64,000 nucleotides of DNA from AP-15 sp963846635 (GCA_963846635.1 CAWJXM010000019.1:124001-188000); one strand, 5' to 3'. Numbered from the stretch's first letter, positions 36,563 through 46,670 are shown. Translations and numbers: made by a program. The notes: generated from the letters alone by a model not told the origin.

Positions 36563-37624
36563 ATGATCGTACTAGGCATCGAGACGAGCTGCGACGAGAC
36601 TGCTGCGGCGGTCGTTGACAACGCGACCCAGGTGCCGTGCATCCGGTCGAACCTGGTCCGTTCACAGCTTTCTGAGCACTCGGCCTTTGGCGGAGTCGTG
36701 CCCGAGATTGCGGCTCGGGCGCACCTCGATCATCTTGAGCCGCTACTCCGACGCGCCCTTGACGATGCGGGAACCCCGTTGGTCGAGATCGATGCCGTTG
36801 CGGCCGCAGCCGGGCCGGGGCTGATCGGCGGATTGATCGTCGGCACGATGATGGCGAAAGGCATCGCCTGGGCTGCCGGCAAGCCGTTTATCGCGATCAA
36901 TCATCTAGAAGCTCATGCCCTGAGCGTCAGGCTGACCGCCCCGGTGAATTTCCCGTATTTGTTGCTGCTCGTCTCGGGAGGGCATTGTCAGCTTCTCGCC
37001 TGCCTCGGGGTCGGGCGCTTTACCCGCCTTGGGACCACGCTCGATGATGCCGCCGGCGAAGCTTTTGACAAGACCGCTAAACTGATCGGCCTCGATTATC
37101 CGGGCGGGCCGGCGATCGAACGCGCGGCAAAGCGAGGCGATACGCGGCGTTTCGTTCTGCCGCGGCCGCTCCTCGGCCGGCCGGGCTGCGATTTTTCGTT
37201 TTCCGGGCTCAAAACCGCGGTGCGGCGAATCGCCCTGGAACACGCCCCGCTCGGTCTCCAGGACCAGGCCGATATCGCGGCTGCCGTCGAAACGGCAATC
37301 TGCGACGCATTGTGCGATCGTACCGCCAATGCGATTGCCTGGTTTTGCGGCAATTGTCCGCAAGGAACAACCCTGGTTGCCGCTGGCGGCGTCGCGGCGA
37401 ATGCCCGTCTGCGGCAGCGCCTCGCCGATCTTGCGGAAGCTGCTGGGCTCGATTTCTTGGCACCGCCGCCGGCACTTTGTACCGACAACGCGGCGATGGT
37501 GGCCTGGGCCGGGATAGAGCGACTCCGGCTCGGGCTCGTCGACGATCTTGCCGCAGCACCTCGCCCGCGCTGGCCGCTTGATGCCACGGCTCCGCGTCGT
37601 CTGGGCGCCGGCGTTAAGGCGTAA
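36563..37624 (+). CDS. tsaD: tRNA threonylcarbamoyladenosine synthase TsaD
   Basis: TsaD transfers threonylcarbamoyl to A37 of ANN-decoding tRNAs. Visible: MIVLGIETSCDETAAAVVD (ASKHA phosphate loop), GVVPEIAARAHLDHLEPL, the metal-binding NHLEAHA motif, LLLLVSGGHCQL, KLIGLDYPGGPAIERAAKRG and VAAGGVAANARLRQRL. 353 residues, normal length. The ATG at 36563 (a TTG at 36557 is possible). gpsA starts 4 bp after its stop, a coupled pair common in alphaproteobacteria. Confidence 0.95.
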   Translation: MIVLGIETSCDETAAAVVDNATQVPCIRSNLVRSQLSEHSAFGGVVPEIAARAHLDHLEPLLRRALDDAGTPLVEIDAVAAAAGPGLIGGLIVGTMMAKGIAWAAGKPFIAINHLEAHALSVRLTAPVNFPYLLLLVSGGHCQLLACLGVGRFTRLGTTLDDAAGEAFDKTAKLIGLDYPGGPAIERAAKRGDTRRFVLPRPLLGRPGCDFSFSGLKTAVRRIALEHAPLGLQDQADIAAAVETAICDALCDRTANAIAWFCGNCPQGTTLVAAGGVAANARLRQRLADLAEAAGLDFLAPPPALCTDNAAMVAWAGIERLRLGLVDDLAAAPRPRWPLDATAPRRLGAGVKA

Positions 37625-37628
37625 TCGA

Positions 37629-38615
37629 ATGAGGCGGCTTGCGGTCATTGGTGCCGGCGCCTGGGGAACGGCGCTCGCGATGGCCGCCCAGCGTTCCGGC
37701 GTTGGCACGGTTCTATGGGCGCGCGACCCCGAGATTGTCACAACGATCAATGACCGGAGTGAGAACCCGCATTACCTGCCCGGCATCAGGCTTGATCCGG
37801 CGATCACCGCCACCGGCGATGTCGCGGTCGCTGTCGAGGCGGCCGATGCCGCTCTGCTCGCAGTACCGGCTCAATCTCTCCGCACCGTGCTCGAACGATT
37901 GCGTTGGCGAATGCCGCATGGGCTTCCGGTGCTGCATTGCTCGAAGGGGATCGAGATCGGGTCTCTCGCGATGATGTCGCAGATCGGTGTGCAGATGCTG
38001 CCGGAATCCCCATTTGCCGTCATGTCGGGGCCGAGTTTCGCCAGCGAGGTCGCCCGTGACCTGCCAACCGCGGTCACGATTGCCAGCGCCGACCTGTCGC
38101 TTGCCGAGCGCTTTATGTCGGCGCTCGCTAGCAGTCGGTTCAGACCCTATCTGTCTCGAGATTGTACGGGTGTCGAAATCGGTGGAGCGGTCAAGAACGT
38201 CATGGCAATCGCCTGTGGGATCGTCGTCGGACGCGGCCTCGGCGACAACGCGCGGGCGGCACTAATCACTCGCGGGCTGGCCGAGATGGTCCGGCTGGGG
38301 GTTGCCCTCGGGGCCGAGGCCGAGACGTTTCGCGGCCTTTCTGGTCTCGGTGATATGGCACTCACTTGCACCGGCGGGCAATCTCGCAACCATGCCTTGG
38401 GCCTTGCCCTTGGCCGTGGCGAAAATCTCGAAGTCTTGCTGGCGGCTCGCCGCACGGTCGAGGGCGTGGCAACAGCGGCCGCGATTGTCAAATTGGCGGC
38501 ACGAGCTGATGTGGAAATGCCTATCTGCGCTGCGGTCGACGCCGTGTTGCATCATGGCGCGTCGATCGATGAGACAACCGACCGGCTGCTGCGCCGCCCC
38601 TATCGCCGGGAGTAG
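37629..38615 (+). CDS. gpsA: Glycerol-3-phosphate dehydrogenase [NAD(P)+]
   Basis: 328 residues. GpsA reduces dihydroxyacetone phosphate to glycerol 3-phosphate for phospholipids. The start MRRLAVIGAGAWGTALAMAA has the GxGxxG NAD motif; VLHCSKGIE, FAVMSGPSFASEVA, GAVKNVMAIACGIVVGRGLGDNARAALITRGLAEM (catalytic Lys) and GLGDMALTCT follow. Normal length, complete. Confidence 0.95.
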   Translation: MRRLAVIGAGAWGTALAMAAQRSGVGTVLWARDPEIVTTINDRSENPHYLPGIRLDPAITATGDVAVAVEAADAALLAVPAQSLRTVLERLRWRMPHGLPVLHCSKGIEIGSLAMMSQIGVQMLPESPFAVMSGPSFASEVARDLPTAVTIASADLSLAERFMSALASSRFRPYLSRDCTGVEIGGAVKNVMAIACGIVVGRGLGDNARAALITRGLAEMVRLGVALGAEAETFRGLSGLGDMALTCTGGQSRNHALGLALGRGENLEVLLAARRTVEGVATAAAIVKLAARADVEMPICAAVDAVLHHGASIDETTDRLLRRPYRRE

Positions 38616-38724
38616 CGATGCGGCCGTCAACCGCGCATAGGTCACGATCGAGAAAAATGGTTTTCCGCATCGTCGGAAAGCCAATATCATTGGGTGGTGA
38701 GCAACACGATCGGCCTGGGTCGAT

Positions 38725-39051
38725 ATGAGCGACAACGGAAAACGTGGCGAAGAGGGACCGGGGACAGGCGTCGTCGTTAAGGCCAAGCCCAAGACGAAAA
38801 AGCCGTCGATGTACAAGGTTCTCATGCTGAACGACGACTACACGCCGATGGAGTTTGTCGTGCATATCCTGGAACGGTTTTTTGCAAAGAGCCGGCAGGA
38901 AGCAACCCGAATTATGATGCATGTGCATCGGCGCGGCGTCGGGATATGCGGCGTTTACACTTATGAGGTTGCGGAAACTAAGGTTACCCAAGTGATGGAT
39001 TTTGCCCGCCAGCACCAGCATCCGCTGCAGTGTACGCTGGAAAAGGACTAG
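38725..39051 (+). CDS. clpS: ClpS adaptor protein
   Basis: 108 residues. ClpS delivers N-degron substrates to ClpA. The flexible N-terminal extension precedes the conserved core KVLMLNDDYTPMEFVVHILERFF, then HVHRRGVGICGVYTYEVAETKVTQV. It lies directly before clpA (20-bp gap to its GTG), so the two form the standard pair. Confidence 0.95.
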   Translation: MSDNGKRGEEGPGTGVVVKAKPKTKKPSMYKVLMLNDDYTPMEFVVHILERFFAKSRQEATRIMMHVHRRGVGICGVYTYEVAETKVTQVMDFARQHQHPLQCTLEKD

Positions 39052-39071
39052 GCAAGGAAGGAAGGTCGGGA

Positions 39072-41375
39072 GTGCTGTCACGCAATCTCGAAAAATCGCT
39101 GCATCGGGCTCTCGCCTACGCGAATGACCGGCGTCACGAATTCGCGACGCTCGAGCATCTGCTGCTGGCATTGACTGAGGACCAGGATGCAGTGGCGGTG
39201 CTGCGCGCCTGCAGCGTCGATCTCGAGCGGTTGCGCCGCGAGGTGCAGACTTATGTCGATAACGAGCTCGGCAACCTGGTCTCGGCGCACCGGGACGACG
39301 CCAAGCCGACGGCAAGCTTTCAGCGGGTCCTTCAGCGCGCCGCCATTCATGTTCAGTCGTCTGGTCGCGAGGAGGTGACCGGCGCCAACGTCCTTGTCGC
39401 GATGTTTGCGGAACGCGAGAGCCATGCGGTCTATTTCCTGCAGGAGCAGGACATGACCCGGTTCGACGCGGTCAACTACATCTCGCATGGCATTGCCAAG
39501 GCACCCGGTCGTTCGGAGACGCGACGCGTCCAGGGAGCCGACGAGGACGAGCGCAACGACAAATCGCAAAAGCGCAGCCATGACGCGCTCGATGCCTATT
39601 GCGTCAATCTGAACAAGAAAGCCAAGGGTGGCCGCATCGACCCGCTGATCGGTCGCGAAGCAGAGGTCGAGCGCACAATTCAAATCTTGTGCCGGCGATC
39701 GAAGAACAACCCGCTTTATGTGGGTGACCCCGGTGTCGGCAAGACAGCTATCGCCGAAGGGCTGGCGCGCCGGATTGTCCAGCGCGAAGTCCCCGAAGTC
39801 CTGGTCAACGCGACGATCTACGCGCTCGACATGGGCTCGCTGCTGGCCGGAACTCGTTATCGCGGAGATTTCGAGGAGCGGTTGAAAGCCGTCCTATCGG
39901 AGCTCGAAGCGCAGCCCGGCGCGATCTTGTTTATCGACGAGATCCATACGGTGATCGGCGCCGGCGCTACCAGCGGTGGGGCGATGGACGCCTCGAACTT
40001 GTTGAAACCGGCGCTGGCCGGCGGTGCCATTCGCTGCATCGGCTCGACCACCTATAAGGAATACCGCAACTATTTCGAGAAGGATCGCGCCCTTGTCCGC
40101 CGCTTCCAAAAAATCGATGTCAACGAGCCGACCGTGGAGGACTCGATCAAGATTCTGCGCGGTCTGAAGCCCTATTACGAGCGGCATCACAAAGTCCGCT
40201 ATACGAGCGATGCGCTGCGTGCCGCGGTTGAGTTGTCGCACCGATACATCGGCGATCGCAAACTGCCCGACAAGGCGATCGACGTGATCGACGAGACTGG
40301 TGCGGCGCAGATGCTCGTGCCGGAAAATCGTCGTCGCAAGACGATTACGGCGCGTGAGGTCGAAGCCGTCATCGCGACGATGGCGCGGATCCCGCCAAAA
40401 AGCGTGTCGCGCGACGATCGCGAGGTGCTCAAAAACCTCGATCGCGATTTGAAGACGATGGTGTTCGGTCAGGACAGCGCGATCGAGGCGTTGGTCTCGG
40501 CGATCAAGCTGGCGCGTGCCGGTTTGCGCGATCCGGAAAAGCCAATCGGGTCCTACCTGTTCTCGGGGCCAACCGGCGTCGGCAAAACCGAGGTGGCGCG
40601 TCAGCTGGCGCGTACTCTCGGGATCGAGATCACCCGCTTCGATATGTCGGAATATATGGAGCGGCACACGGTCTCACGACTGATCGGTGCGCCGCCGGGT
40701 TATGTCGGCTTCGACCAGGGCGGTCTTTTGACCGACGCAATCGACCAACACCCGCATTCGGTGCTGTTGCTCGACGAGATCGAGAAGGCTCATCCCGATC
40801 TGTTCAACATCCTGCTGCAGATCATGGATTATGGCAAGCTCACCGATCACAATGGCAAGAGCGTGGATTTCCGCAACGTCATCTTGATCATGACGACAAA
40901 TGCAGGCGCCTCGGACCTCGCCAAGCCGGCAATCGGCTTTGGCAGCGGTATCCGTGAGGGCGATGACCACGAAGCGATCAACCGCATGTTTTCGCCGGAA
41001 TTCCGCAACCGGCTCGACGCGGTCATTTCCTTCGCGGCGCTGTCGACCGAAACCATCGGCCGGGTCGTCGACAAATTCGTTCTGCAATTGGAAGAGCAGC
41101 TCGCCGATCGCAATGTCATGATCGAGCTCGATGGCGAGGCCCGCGCCTGGTTGTCGCAGAAGGGCTACGATCCGCTGTTTGGCGCGCGTCCCTTGGCCCG
41201 CGTGATCCAGGAGTACATAAAAAAGCCGCTTGCCGAGGAGCTATTGTTCGGCCGCCTTGCCAAGGGCGGGATCGTACGCGTCACCAAAAAGCCGGATGCC
41301 GACGCGCTCGATTTCGCTTTCGAAGAGCGCCCCGTCGCACCCGCCGAACCCAAGGAACCGGAACTCGTCGAGTAG
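39072..41375 (+). CDS. clpA: ATP-dependent Clp protease ATPase subunit ClpA
   Basis: 767 residues from a GTG at 39072 preceded by AAGGAAGGTCGGGA (an earlier in-frame start at 39030 would overlap clpS). Clp_N repeats (residues 1-150), a first AAA+ with GDPGVGKTAIAEGLA and LFIDEIHTVIGAGA, a second AAA+ with GPTGVGKTEVARQLA and LLDEIEKAHPDLF, and the ClpP-docking IGFGSG loop in KPAIGFGSGIREGDD. It unfolds substrates brought by ClpS and feeds ClpP. Confidence 0.95.
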   Translation: MLSRNLEKSLHRALAYANDRRHEFATLEHLLLALTEDQDAVAVLRACSVDLERLRREVQTYVDNELGNLVSAHRDDAKPTASFQRVLQRAAIHVQSSGREEVTGANVLVAMFAERESHAVYFLQEQDMTRFDAVNYISHGIAKAPGRSETRRVQGADEDERNDKSQKRSHDALDAYCVNLNKKAKGGRIDPLIGREAEVERTIQILCRRSKNNPLYVGDPGVGKTAIAEGLARRIVQREVPEVLVNATIYALDMGSLLAGTRYRGDFEERLKAVLSELEAQPGAILFIDEIHTVIGAGATSGGAMDASNLLKPALAGGAIRCIGSTTYKEYRNYFEKDRALVRRFQKIDVNEPTVEDSIKILRGLKPYYERHHKVRYTSDALRAAVELSHRYIGDRKLPDKAIDVIDETGAAQMLVPENRRRKTITAREVEAVIATMARIPPKSVSRDDREVLKNLDRDLKTMVFGQDSAIEALVSAIKLARAGLRDPEKPIGSYLFSGPTGVGKTEVARQLARTLGIEITRFDMSEYMERHTVSRLIGAPPGYVGFDQGGLLTDAIDQHPHSVLLLDEIEKAHPDLFNILLQIMDYGKLTDHNGKSVDFRNVILIMTTNAGASDLAKPAIGFGSGIREGDDHEAINRMFSPEFRNRLDAVISFAALSTETIGRVVDKFVLQLEEQLADRNVMIELDGEARAWLSQKGYDPLFGARPLARVIQEYIKKPLAEELLFGRLAKGGIVRVTKKPDADALDFAFEERPVAPAEPKEPELVE

Positions 41376-41541
41376 CAGCGGCAACGGGCCGCTAGGACAA
41401 CGCGGCCTTCTGCAGATGCTGTTGCGTTTGTCAAGGCCGTGCTAGGCTGCGGCCGACAAATCTCGACCAATTGGCATGAGGCGGGCACTGAGTGGCCGCT
41501 TTTGTCGCGAGCGTTGCGCAGCAAATCCGGCACGGAACTGG

Positions 41542-42741
41542 CTAGCACTCGTTCTGGTCTTCAGCCATGGGATCGGAGACCTGGCGGAAGGGCGAAAATT
41601 CCTCCGCCAGGTATTCGATTTTGCGCTCGACCATTTCCCGCTCTCGCGCCAAAAACTGGGAAACCGCTCTGCGAAAGGCGGGGTCGGGGAGCCAGTGGGC
41701 GCTGTAGGTGGGTACTGGGAGATATCCGCGCTGCAGTTTGTGCGGTCCTTGCGCACCGGCCTCGACGCGCTTTAGTCCGCGGGTGATGGCGAATTCGATC
41801 GCTTGATAATAGCAGCATTCGAAATGCAGGAATTTGTAATCACCATAGCCGCCCCAGTTACGGCCATAGATTGTGTCCTTACCGAGCAGATTGAGTGCGC
41901 CGGCAACGTATTTCTGCTCCCGCCGTGCCATCACCAGCACGACGTTGTCGGGCATGCGCTCGCCGATCATGTCGAAGAATTTGCGAGTGAGATAGGCATG
42001 CCCCCATTTGCGATCCGAAGTCGCCAAATAGAAACGATAAAACGCGTCCCAATGCCTCTTTTGTAGATCGCTGCCGGTCAGCACGTCGATTTCGAGGCCG
42101 CCGGCGATCGCCTCGCGGCGCTCCTTTTTGACCGCCTTGCGTTTGCGGGAATTGAGCGCCCCGAGATAATCGTCGAAATCGCGATAGCCGTTATTGGTCC
42201 AATGAAATTGCTGACCGATACGCTGCAGAAAACCCGCCTCTTTCAGCGCTTCGGCATCACGCTCCTCCGGGAATGTGACATGCACCGACGAGATGCGCCG
42301 CCGACTGCATAGCTCGACCATCGCCGCAATCAGATGGCCGCGCGTCTCGGCCGGCGCATCCGGACGTAATAACAGCCGCGGCCCCGGGACCGGGGTGAAC
42401 GGCACCGCGGAAATCAGCTTTGGATAGTAGCGACCCCCGGCCCGCTCATAGGCATCGGCCCAGCCGTAATCAAAGACGTATTCACCATAGGAATGAGTCT
42501 TGGCATAGAGCGGCACCACGCCCAGGATTGTTCCATCGGCTGCAGCAATCGAAAGATGCTGCGGCGTCCAGCCGGTGCGGGGGGTGGTTGAGCCGCTGTC
42601 TTCAAGCGCGCTTAGAAATGCATAGGAAACGCTGGGATTGACATCGCCAGCGCAGGCGTCCCATGCCGCTTTCGGGATCTCGGCGATCGCCGCGTGGACC
42701 TGGACCGTAATCGGGATGCCGGCGTCGTTCATAGGCACCAC
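41542..42741 (-). CDS. DUF482 (FemAB/GNAT-like) protein
   Basis: 399 residues (398 from the second ATG). N-terminal segment YVFDYGWADAYERAGGRYYPKL and PVPGPRLL, then LNSRKRKAVKKERREA, NLLGKDTIYGRNWG and EAGAQGPHKLQRGYLPVPTYSAHW: the PF04339-type peptidogalycan biosynthesis/GNAT-like family. Activity is unknown, perhaps N-acyl transfer to peptidoglycan precursors. It converges with clpA. Confidence 0.85.
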   Translation of the reverse strand: MVPMNDAGIPITVQVHAAIAEIPKAAWDACAGDVNPSVSYAFLSALEDSGSTTPRTGWTPQHLSIAAADGTILGVVPLYAKTHSYGEYVFDYGWADAYERAGGRYYPKLISAVPFTPVPGPRLLLRPDAPAETRGHLIAAMVELCSRRRISSVHVTFPEERDAEALKEAGFLQRIGQQFHWTNNGYRDFDDYLGALNSRKRKAVKKERREAIAGGLEIDVLTGSDLQKRHWDAFYRFYLATSDRKWGHAYLTRKFFDMIGERMPDNVVLVMARREQKYVAGALNLLGKDTIYGRNWGGYGDYKFLHFECCYYQAIEFAITRGLKRVEAGAQGPHKLQRGYLPVPTYSAHWLPDPAFRRAVSQFLAREREMVERKIEYLAEEFSPFRQVSDPMAEDQNEC

Positions 42742-42924
42742 AGCGTTGGTTCTGAAGCAGGGTGTGCGTGTTCGATTGGTCTCATACCGCGGCTCCGCTT
42801 GGATCGCGAGGTTTCACCAAAGCACAATAGGCGCTGCATCGCCTCTGTCCAGTGCCGCGAAACCGCCGTATTCGCTGAATAACAGACAGACCATCGCGTC
42901 TTACCCTCGCCCTCGGACCAACAA

Positions 42925-43554
42925 ATGCGCGTCCTGGTAGTTGCCTCGATCGCCTCGGCGATATTGCTGACGATTGCCGGTTGGGCGGCAGCCGAAACTC
43001 TGGGAGATCCGCAAGTCGAGTTCACCGCAGAACGAGTCCTGGTATTGGACGGACAAAGCTATATCGGCCGGATTTGGAACAAGCCGGGCGAGCAACGTCA
43101 CGAGCAGGCCCTCCCGCCATTGAATCCCGTGTTCCTGCTGCATGCCGACAACCGGCTCGCCGACGTCTTGCTGCCGCAATTGCATACCGCCGTCGAATTC
43201 GCCGTGCCGACGGTCCTGGCAGTCCTCGCAAAGCCCGATCTCTTAGGCAAGCCGGTCGCGCAGGAGATGGTCAACGGGATTGCGACGACCAAATACGAGG
43301 TCGACCGGACGATCCCGGACGGACATTTGTCGGGTGCCTTGTGGCTCAGTCGCGATGGCATTCCGATGGAGTGCGATGGCAGCTTCATCAACCGCAAAGG
43401 CAAGGTTTCGACGGTTCATTGGGAGTTGCGGCATGTCCGGATCGGCGCCCAGGATCCGAGGCTGTTCGAAGTGCCCGCCGACTATTCGAAACTCCCGCCG
43501 GAAGCAGCCGCGACCTTGTTCGGGCTTCGCCTCGCCTCGCATCCGAAGCACTAG
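42925..43554 (+). CDS. Exported protein of unknown function
   Basis: 209 residues with an N-terminal signal peptide (VVASIASAILLTIAGWAAAE). The mature part (TLGDPQVEFTAERVLVLDG, then AQEMVNGIATTKYEVDRTI, LSGALWLSRDGIPMECDG, LFEVPADYSKLPPE) resembles LolA-like or DUF4412-like periplasmic proteins that bind hydrophobic ligands; this is a resemblance of layout, not a firm family call. It precedes the htrA-type gene by about 190 bp. Confidence 0.7.
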   Translation: MRVLVVASIASAILLTIAGWAAAETLGDPQVEFTAERVLVLDGQSYIGRIWNKPGEQRHEQALPPLNPVFLLHADNRLADVLLPQLHTAVEFAVPTVLAVLAKPDLLGKPVAQEMVNGIATTKYEVDRTIPDGHLSGALWLSRDGIPMECDGSFINRKGKVSTVHWELRHVRIGAQDPRLFEVPADYSKLPPEAAATLFGLRLASHPKH

Positions 43555-43743
43555 CTTCGGCTTTTCGCCTTCGATCTGCTCACCGGGGCGGCTTTCCCGC
43601 TGGCGCAGCATCGACGTGCAAAGAGCATAGCGTCCGGCTCCCTTGAAGCGCTCGCGCGAAGGGTTAGATAGGCTGCGAAACCAATCGATTCGTGCGGCGT
43701 TCGCCGAAGCGTGCGGGGTGGTTGTACCGTTGGGATTATCACG

Positions 43744-44859
43744 GTGATCAAGCGCGTGTTGGCGGCGACCGTTTTGTCAGGCGGGATGGTTGCAGCTGGG
43801 TTCGCCGGAGTGCCGGCATTGGCCGGTGCGCCGATCCCCGAGGTTGGCGGCACAGCGATGACAAGCGTCGCCGGCGTGGTCAGCCGAATCACGCCTGGTG
43901 TCGTCGGCATCTCGGTGCGCGGCGAAGTGCGCGAAGTCAATCCGCTCGCGCAAGATCCGCTGTTTCGTCAATTTTTCGGGCTTCGTGATCAGCCGATCGA
44001 GCGCGAAACCGAGGCCGTCGGATCCGGGGTCATCGTCGACGCGCAACGCGGTTATGTGCTGACCAACAGCCATGTCGTCGATAACGCCATCAAAATCGAA
44101 GTAACCACTAAAGACAACCGCCGCTTTCCGGCGACGCTGATCGGCCGCGATCCAGCGACCGATATCGCATTACTGCAGATTCCGGCCGAAAACTTGACCG
44201 CGGTGCCGATGGGGGATTCCAGCCGGCTGCAAGTCGGAGATTTTGTTCTCGCTGTCGGCAACCCGTTCGGAGTTGGCCAAACCGTAACCTCGGGCATTGT
44301 CAGCGCGCTCGGCCGCACAGGGCTCGGCATCGAGGATTACGAGGATTTCATCCAGACCGATGCATCGATCAATCCAGGCAATTCGGGGGGTGCGCTCGTC
44401 GATCTGCAGGGCCGGCTCGTCGGCATCAACACGGCGATCTTAGCGCCGGGCGGCGGCAATATCGGGATTGGCTTTGCGGTGCCGATAAATATGGCGCGCG
44501 AGGTCATGGAACAGCTGACTCGCTATGGCCAGGCCAGGCACGGGCATATCGGCGTAGTGATGCAAGATCTGACGCCGGAGCTGGCCCGCGCACTGAGCAC
44601 GACGCACACTGAAGGTGCGTTGATCGCTCGGGTCGAGCCTGGTTCCGCCGCTCAGCGTGCCGGTTTGCGCTCGCGCGATTTGGTCGTCGCGGTCGATGGT
44701 GCACCGATCCACAATTCAGCCGAACTGAAGAACCGCGTCGGCTTGGCCCAGATTGGTGATGAACTCGCGCTGACGGTGGATCGCAACGGTGCCGAACGCA
44801 CCCTCCGTGTTCGGATTGAGCAGGCGACAGCCGAGCGACAATCTGCAAGGTGGCGCTGA
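43744..44859 (+). CDS. Periplasmic serine protease, HtrA/DegP family, one PDZ
   Basis: 371 residues from the GTG at 43744 (VIKRVLAATVL, a signal peptide; a GTG at 43711 adds 11 residues). The trypsin triad is visible as His in LTNSHVVDNA, Asp in DPATDIALLQI and Ser in INPGNSGGALVD. A single PDZ domain follows (GHIGVVMQDLTPELA to RVRIEQA). It degrades or refolds misfolded periplasmic proteins. The cbpA-type gene follows after 6 bp, so an htrA-cbpA-cbpM stress operon is likely. Confidence 0.92.
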   Translation: MIKRVLAATVLSGGMVAAGFAGVPALAGAPIPEVGGTAMTSVAGVVSRITPGVVGISVRGEVREVNPLAQDPLFRQFFGLRDQPIERETEAVGSGVIVDAQRGYVLTNSHVVDNAIKIEVTTKDNRRFPATLIGRDPATDIALLQIPAENLTAVPMGDSSRLQVGDFVLAVGNPFGVGQTVTSGIVSALGRTGLGIEDYEDFIQTDASINPGNSGGALVDLQGRLVGINTAILAPGGGNIGIGFAVPINMAREVMEQLTRYGQARHGHIGVVMQDLTPELARALSTTHTEGALIARVEPGSAAQRAGLRSRDLVVAVDGAPIHNSAELKNRVGLAQIGDELALTVDRNGAERTLRVRIEQATAERQSARWR

Positions 44860-44865
44860 AATCGC

Positions 44866-45801
44866 ATGGCCGCGCAAACCCCATACGAAATCCTCGGTGT
44901 CAAGCCGACCGCGAGCGCAGACGAAATCCGCAAGGCCTATCGTAAGCTTGCCAAACAGCTGCACCCCGATTTGAACCCTGGCAAACCCGAAGCCGAGGCC
45001 CGCTTCAAATCGGTTTCAGCGGCTTATGATCTGTTGTCCGATCCGGAAAAGCGGGCGCGTTACGACCGCGGTGAAATCGACGAGAGCGGCGCCGAGCGCC
45101 CGCGCTATTCCTATCGGCCCCACGCCGAAGGGGCCGAGGGTTGGCGTTATCAGCCCGAAGGCGAGATGGACCTCAGCGACCTTGAAGATCTGTTCGCTGC
45201 GTTCAGTTCGGGCGGGCGCGGCGGCAGGGGTCGAGCTGGCGCCGGGTTTGGCGATCGGATTCGCATGCGCGGGCAGGATCACCATTTTACCTTGACGGTC
45301 GATTTTACCGAGGCTGCCAAGGGTGACAAGAAGCGGCTGTCGCTAAGCCCGGATGAATGGCTCGATGTTACGATCCCGGCCGGCATCGAAGATGGTCAGG
45401 TGTTGCGCCTGCGCGGCAAAGGCGGCACCGGGATCGGCGGCGGCGAAGCCGGCGATGCGCTGATCGAGGTGCATGTGGCGCCCCACCCCCTGTTCAAGCG
45501 CGACGGCGACAATATTCGTATCGAATTACCGGTCAGTCTCGCCGAGGCGGTGCTGGGCGCGCGGGTTTCCGTGCCGACCGTGACCGGGCCGGTCACGATG
45601 ACCATCCCCAAGGGGTCGGATACCGGCACGGTGCTGAGGCTGCGCGGCAAGGGCATCCAGCGCCCGAGGAACCCGGGTGACCAATTCGTGATGTTGAAGG
45701 CGGTGATCGGCAGCCCGAACGACACCGAACTCGCCGAATTTCTCGAAAAATGGGCGCCGCGTCACGCATTCGATCCTCGCCGGGAGATGCCGCGGTCATG
45801 A
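44866..45801 (+). CDS. cbpA: Curved-DNA-binding DnaJ-class chaperone CbpA
   Basis: 311 residues: J-domain with the HPD motif (LAKQLHPDLNPGKPEAEARF) at residues 1-70, a G/F-rich linker (GRGGRGRAGAGFG), then the C-terminal domain of DnaJ (LSPDEWLDVTIPAGIEDGQVLRLRGKG). There is no zinc finger. CbpA stimulates DnaK and binds DNA. Its stop overlaps the next gene's ATG (ATGA at 45798-45801). Confidence 0.92.
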   Translation: MAAQTPYEILGVKPTASADEIRKAYRKLAKQLHPDLNPGKPEAEARFKSVSAAYDLLSDPEKRARYDRGEIDESGAERPRYSYRPHAEGAEGWRYQPEGEMDLSDLEDLFAAFSSGGRGGRGRAGAGFGDRIRMRGQDHHFTLTVDFTEAAKGDKKRLSLSPDEWLDVTIPAGIEDGQVLRLRGKGGTGIGGGEAGDALIEVHVAPHPLFKRDGDNIRIELPVSLAEAVLGARVSVPTVTGPVTMTIPKGSDTGTVLRLRGKGIQRPRNPGDQFVMLKAVIGSPNDTELAEFLEKWAPRHAFDPRREMPRS

Positions 45802-46121
45802 TCGCACTCGATGAACTCCTCGAGCGCTTTCGCGGGCTTGACCGGCACGAGGTCGGGCGCTGGGTGGAGAATCGCTGGGTCCTCGCCGAGCAGCATGGTG
45901 GCACGCTGCTGTTCCGCGAGGTCGATATCGCCCGCATTGAGCTGATCCGGGAGATCCGTCAGGAGTTCGCGCTCGACGACGAGGCCGTACCGCTGGTGCT
46001 TGGTTTGCTCGACCAAGTCTATGGATTACGGCGGCAATTGCGCCGGCTGTGTGATGCGTTGGTGGCCCAGCCGGAGGAAATCCAAGAGGCCATCCGACAG
46101 GCCCTGCCGCCCTCCGGCTAA
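45798..46121 (+). CDS. cbpM: Chaperone modulatory protein CbpM
   Basis: 107 residues. The MerR-like N-terminal helix and helix-rich remainder (IALDELLERFRGL, WVLAEQHGGTLLFREVDIARI, RQEFALDDEAVPLVLGLLDQVYGLRRQL) match CbpM, which binds the J domain of CbpA and inhibits it. ATGA overlap with cbpA means coupled translation; the position just after cbpA is decisive for the identification. Confidence 0.85.
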   Translation: MIALDELLERFRGLDRHEVGRWVENRWVLAEQHGGTLLFREVDIARIELIREIRQEFALDDEAVPLVLGLLDQVYGLRRQLRRLCDALVAQPEEIQEAIRQALPPSG

Positions 46122-46670
46122 CCCAAACTTTGCCCACTTTTGGACTTACATCGCTGAAAAGACCTGATATTCGTTGTAATTGCGGTCATGTAATATATCG
46201 ATTTTGGTAGGTATTTTGTGTGAGAATGATGATAACCACGGCGCACGTATGTGGCTGTCATTCCCACCTGCACACAGCACCGCGCCTTCGATCTGCTCGG
46301 CATCACGCCGACCGCGTAGACAAACTGACCCCTTGCACTGCAAACCATATCGACGGCTTGTGCTCAAAAGCGGGCAAAGTTCGGTCTAGAGCAGCAAGCT
46401 TAACTGATCCCGGCGACGCAGCCCGAATCGAGCTGCTCCTCGCCAAGTTGTAACTGCTCGCGATCAAGCGAGTCCGAACCTCGTTTGCCGTTCAGGCCGA
46501 CAAGGAAGGCTGACCGGCGGCGCGCTTTTTGCCGGCACCTATCGAATACGAGATTGCCGACACCCGAAGCCACCTCGAACGCTATCTCGACCAGGTTCGG
46601 CTGCTGTCCAGCAAGGCTTTGATATTTTTGATCTATTGGTCGCTGCCTACGTGAGGTCTCGCCGCCTCCG
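46122..46670. other. Intergenic stretch with coding scraps
   Basis: No complete gene. A short helical frame near 46410-46660 (IEYEIADTRSHLERYLDQVR) looks like a relic of a coding sequence but has no start and no recognisable family. No terminator was identified after cbpM. Confidence 0.4.
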
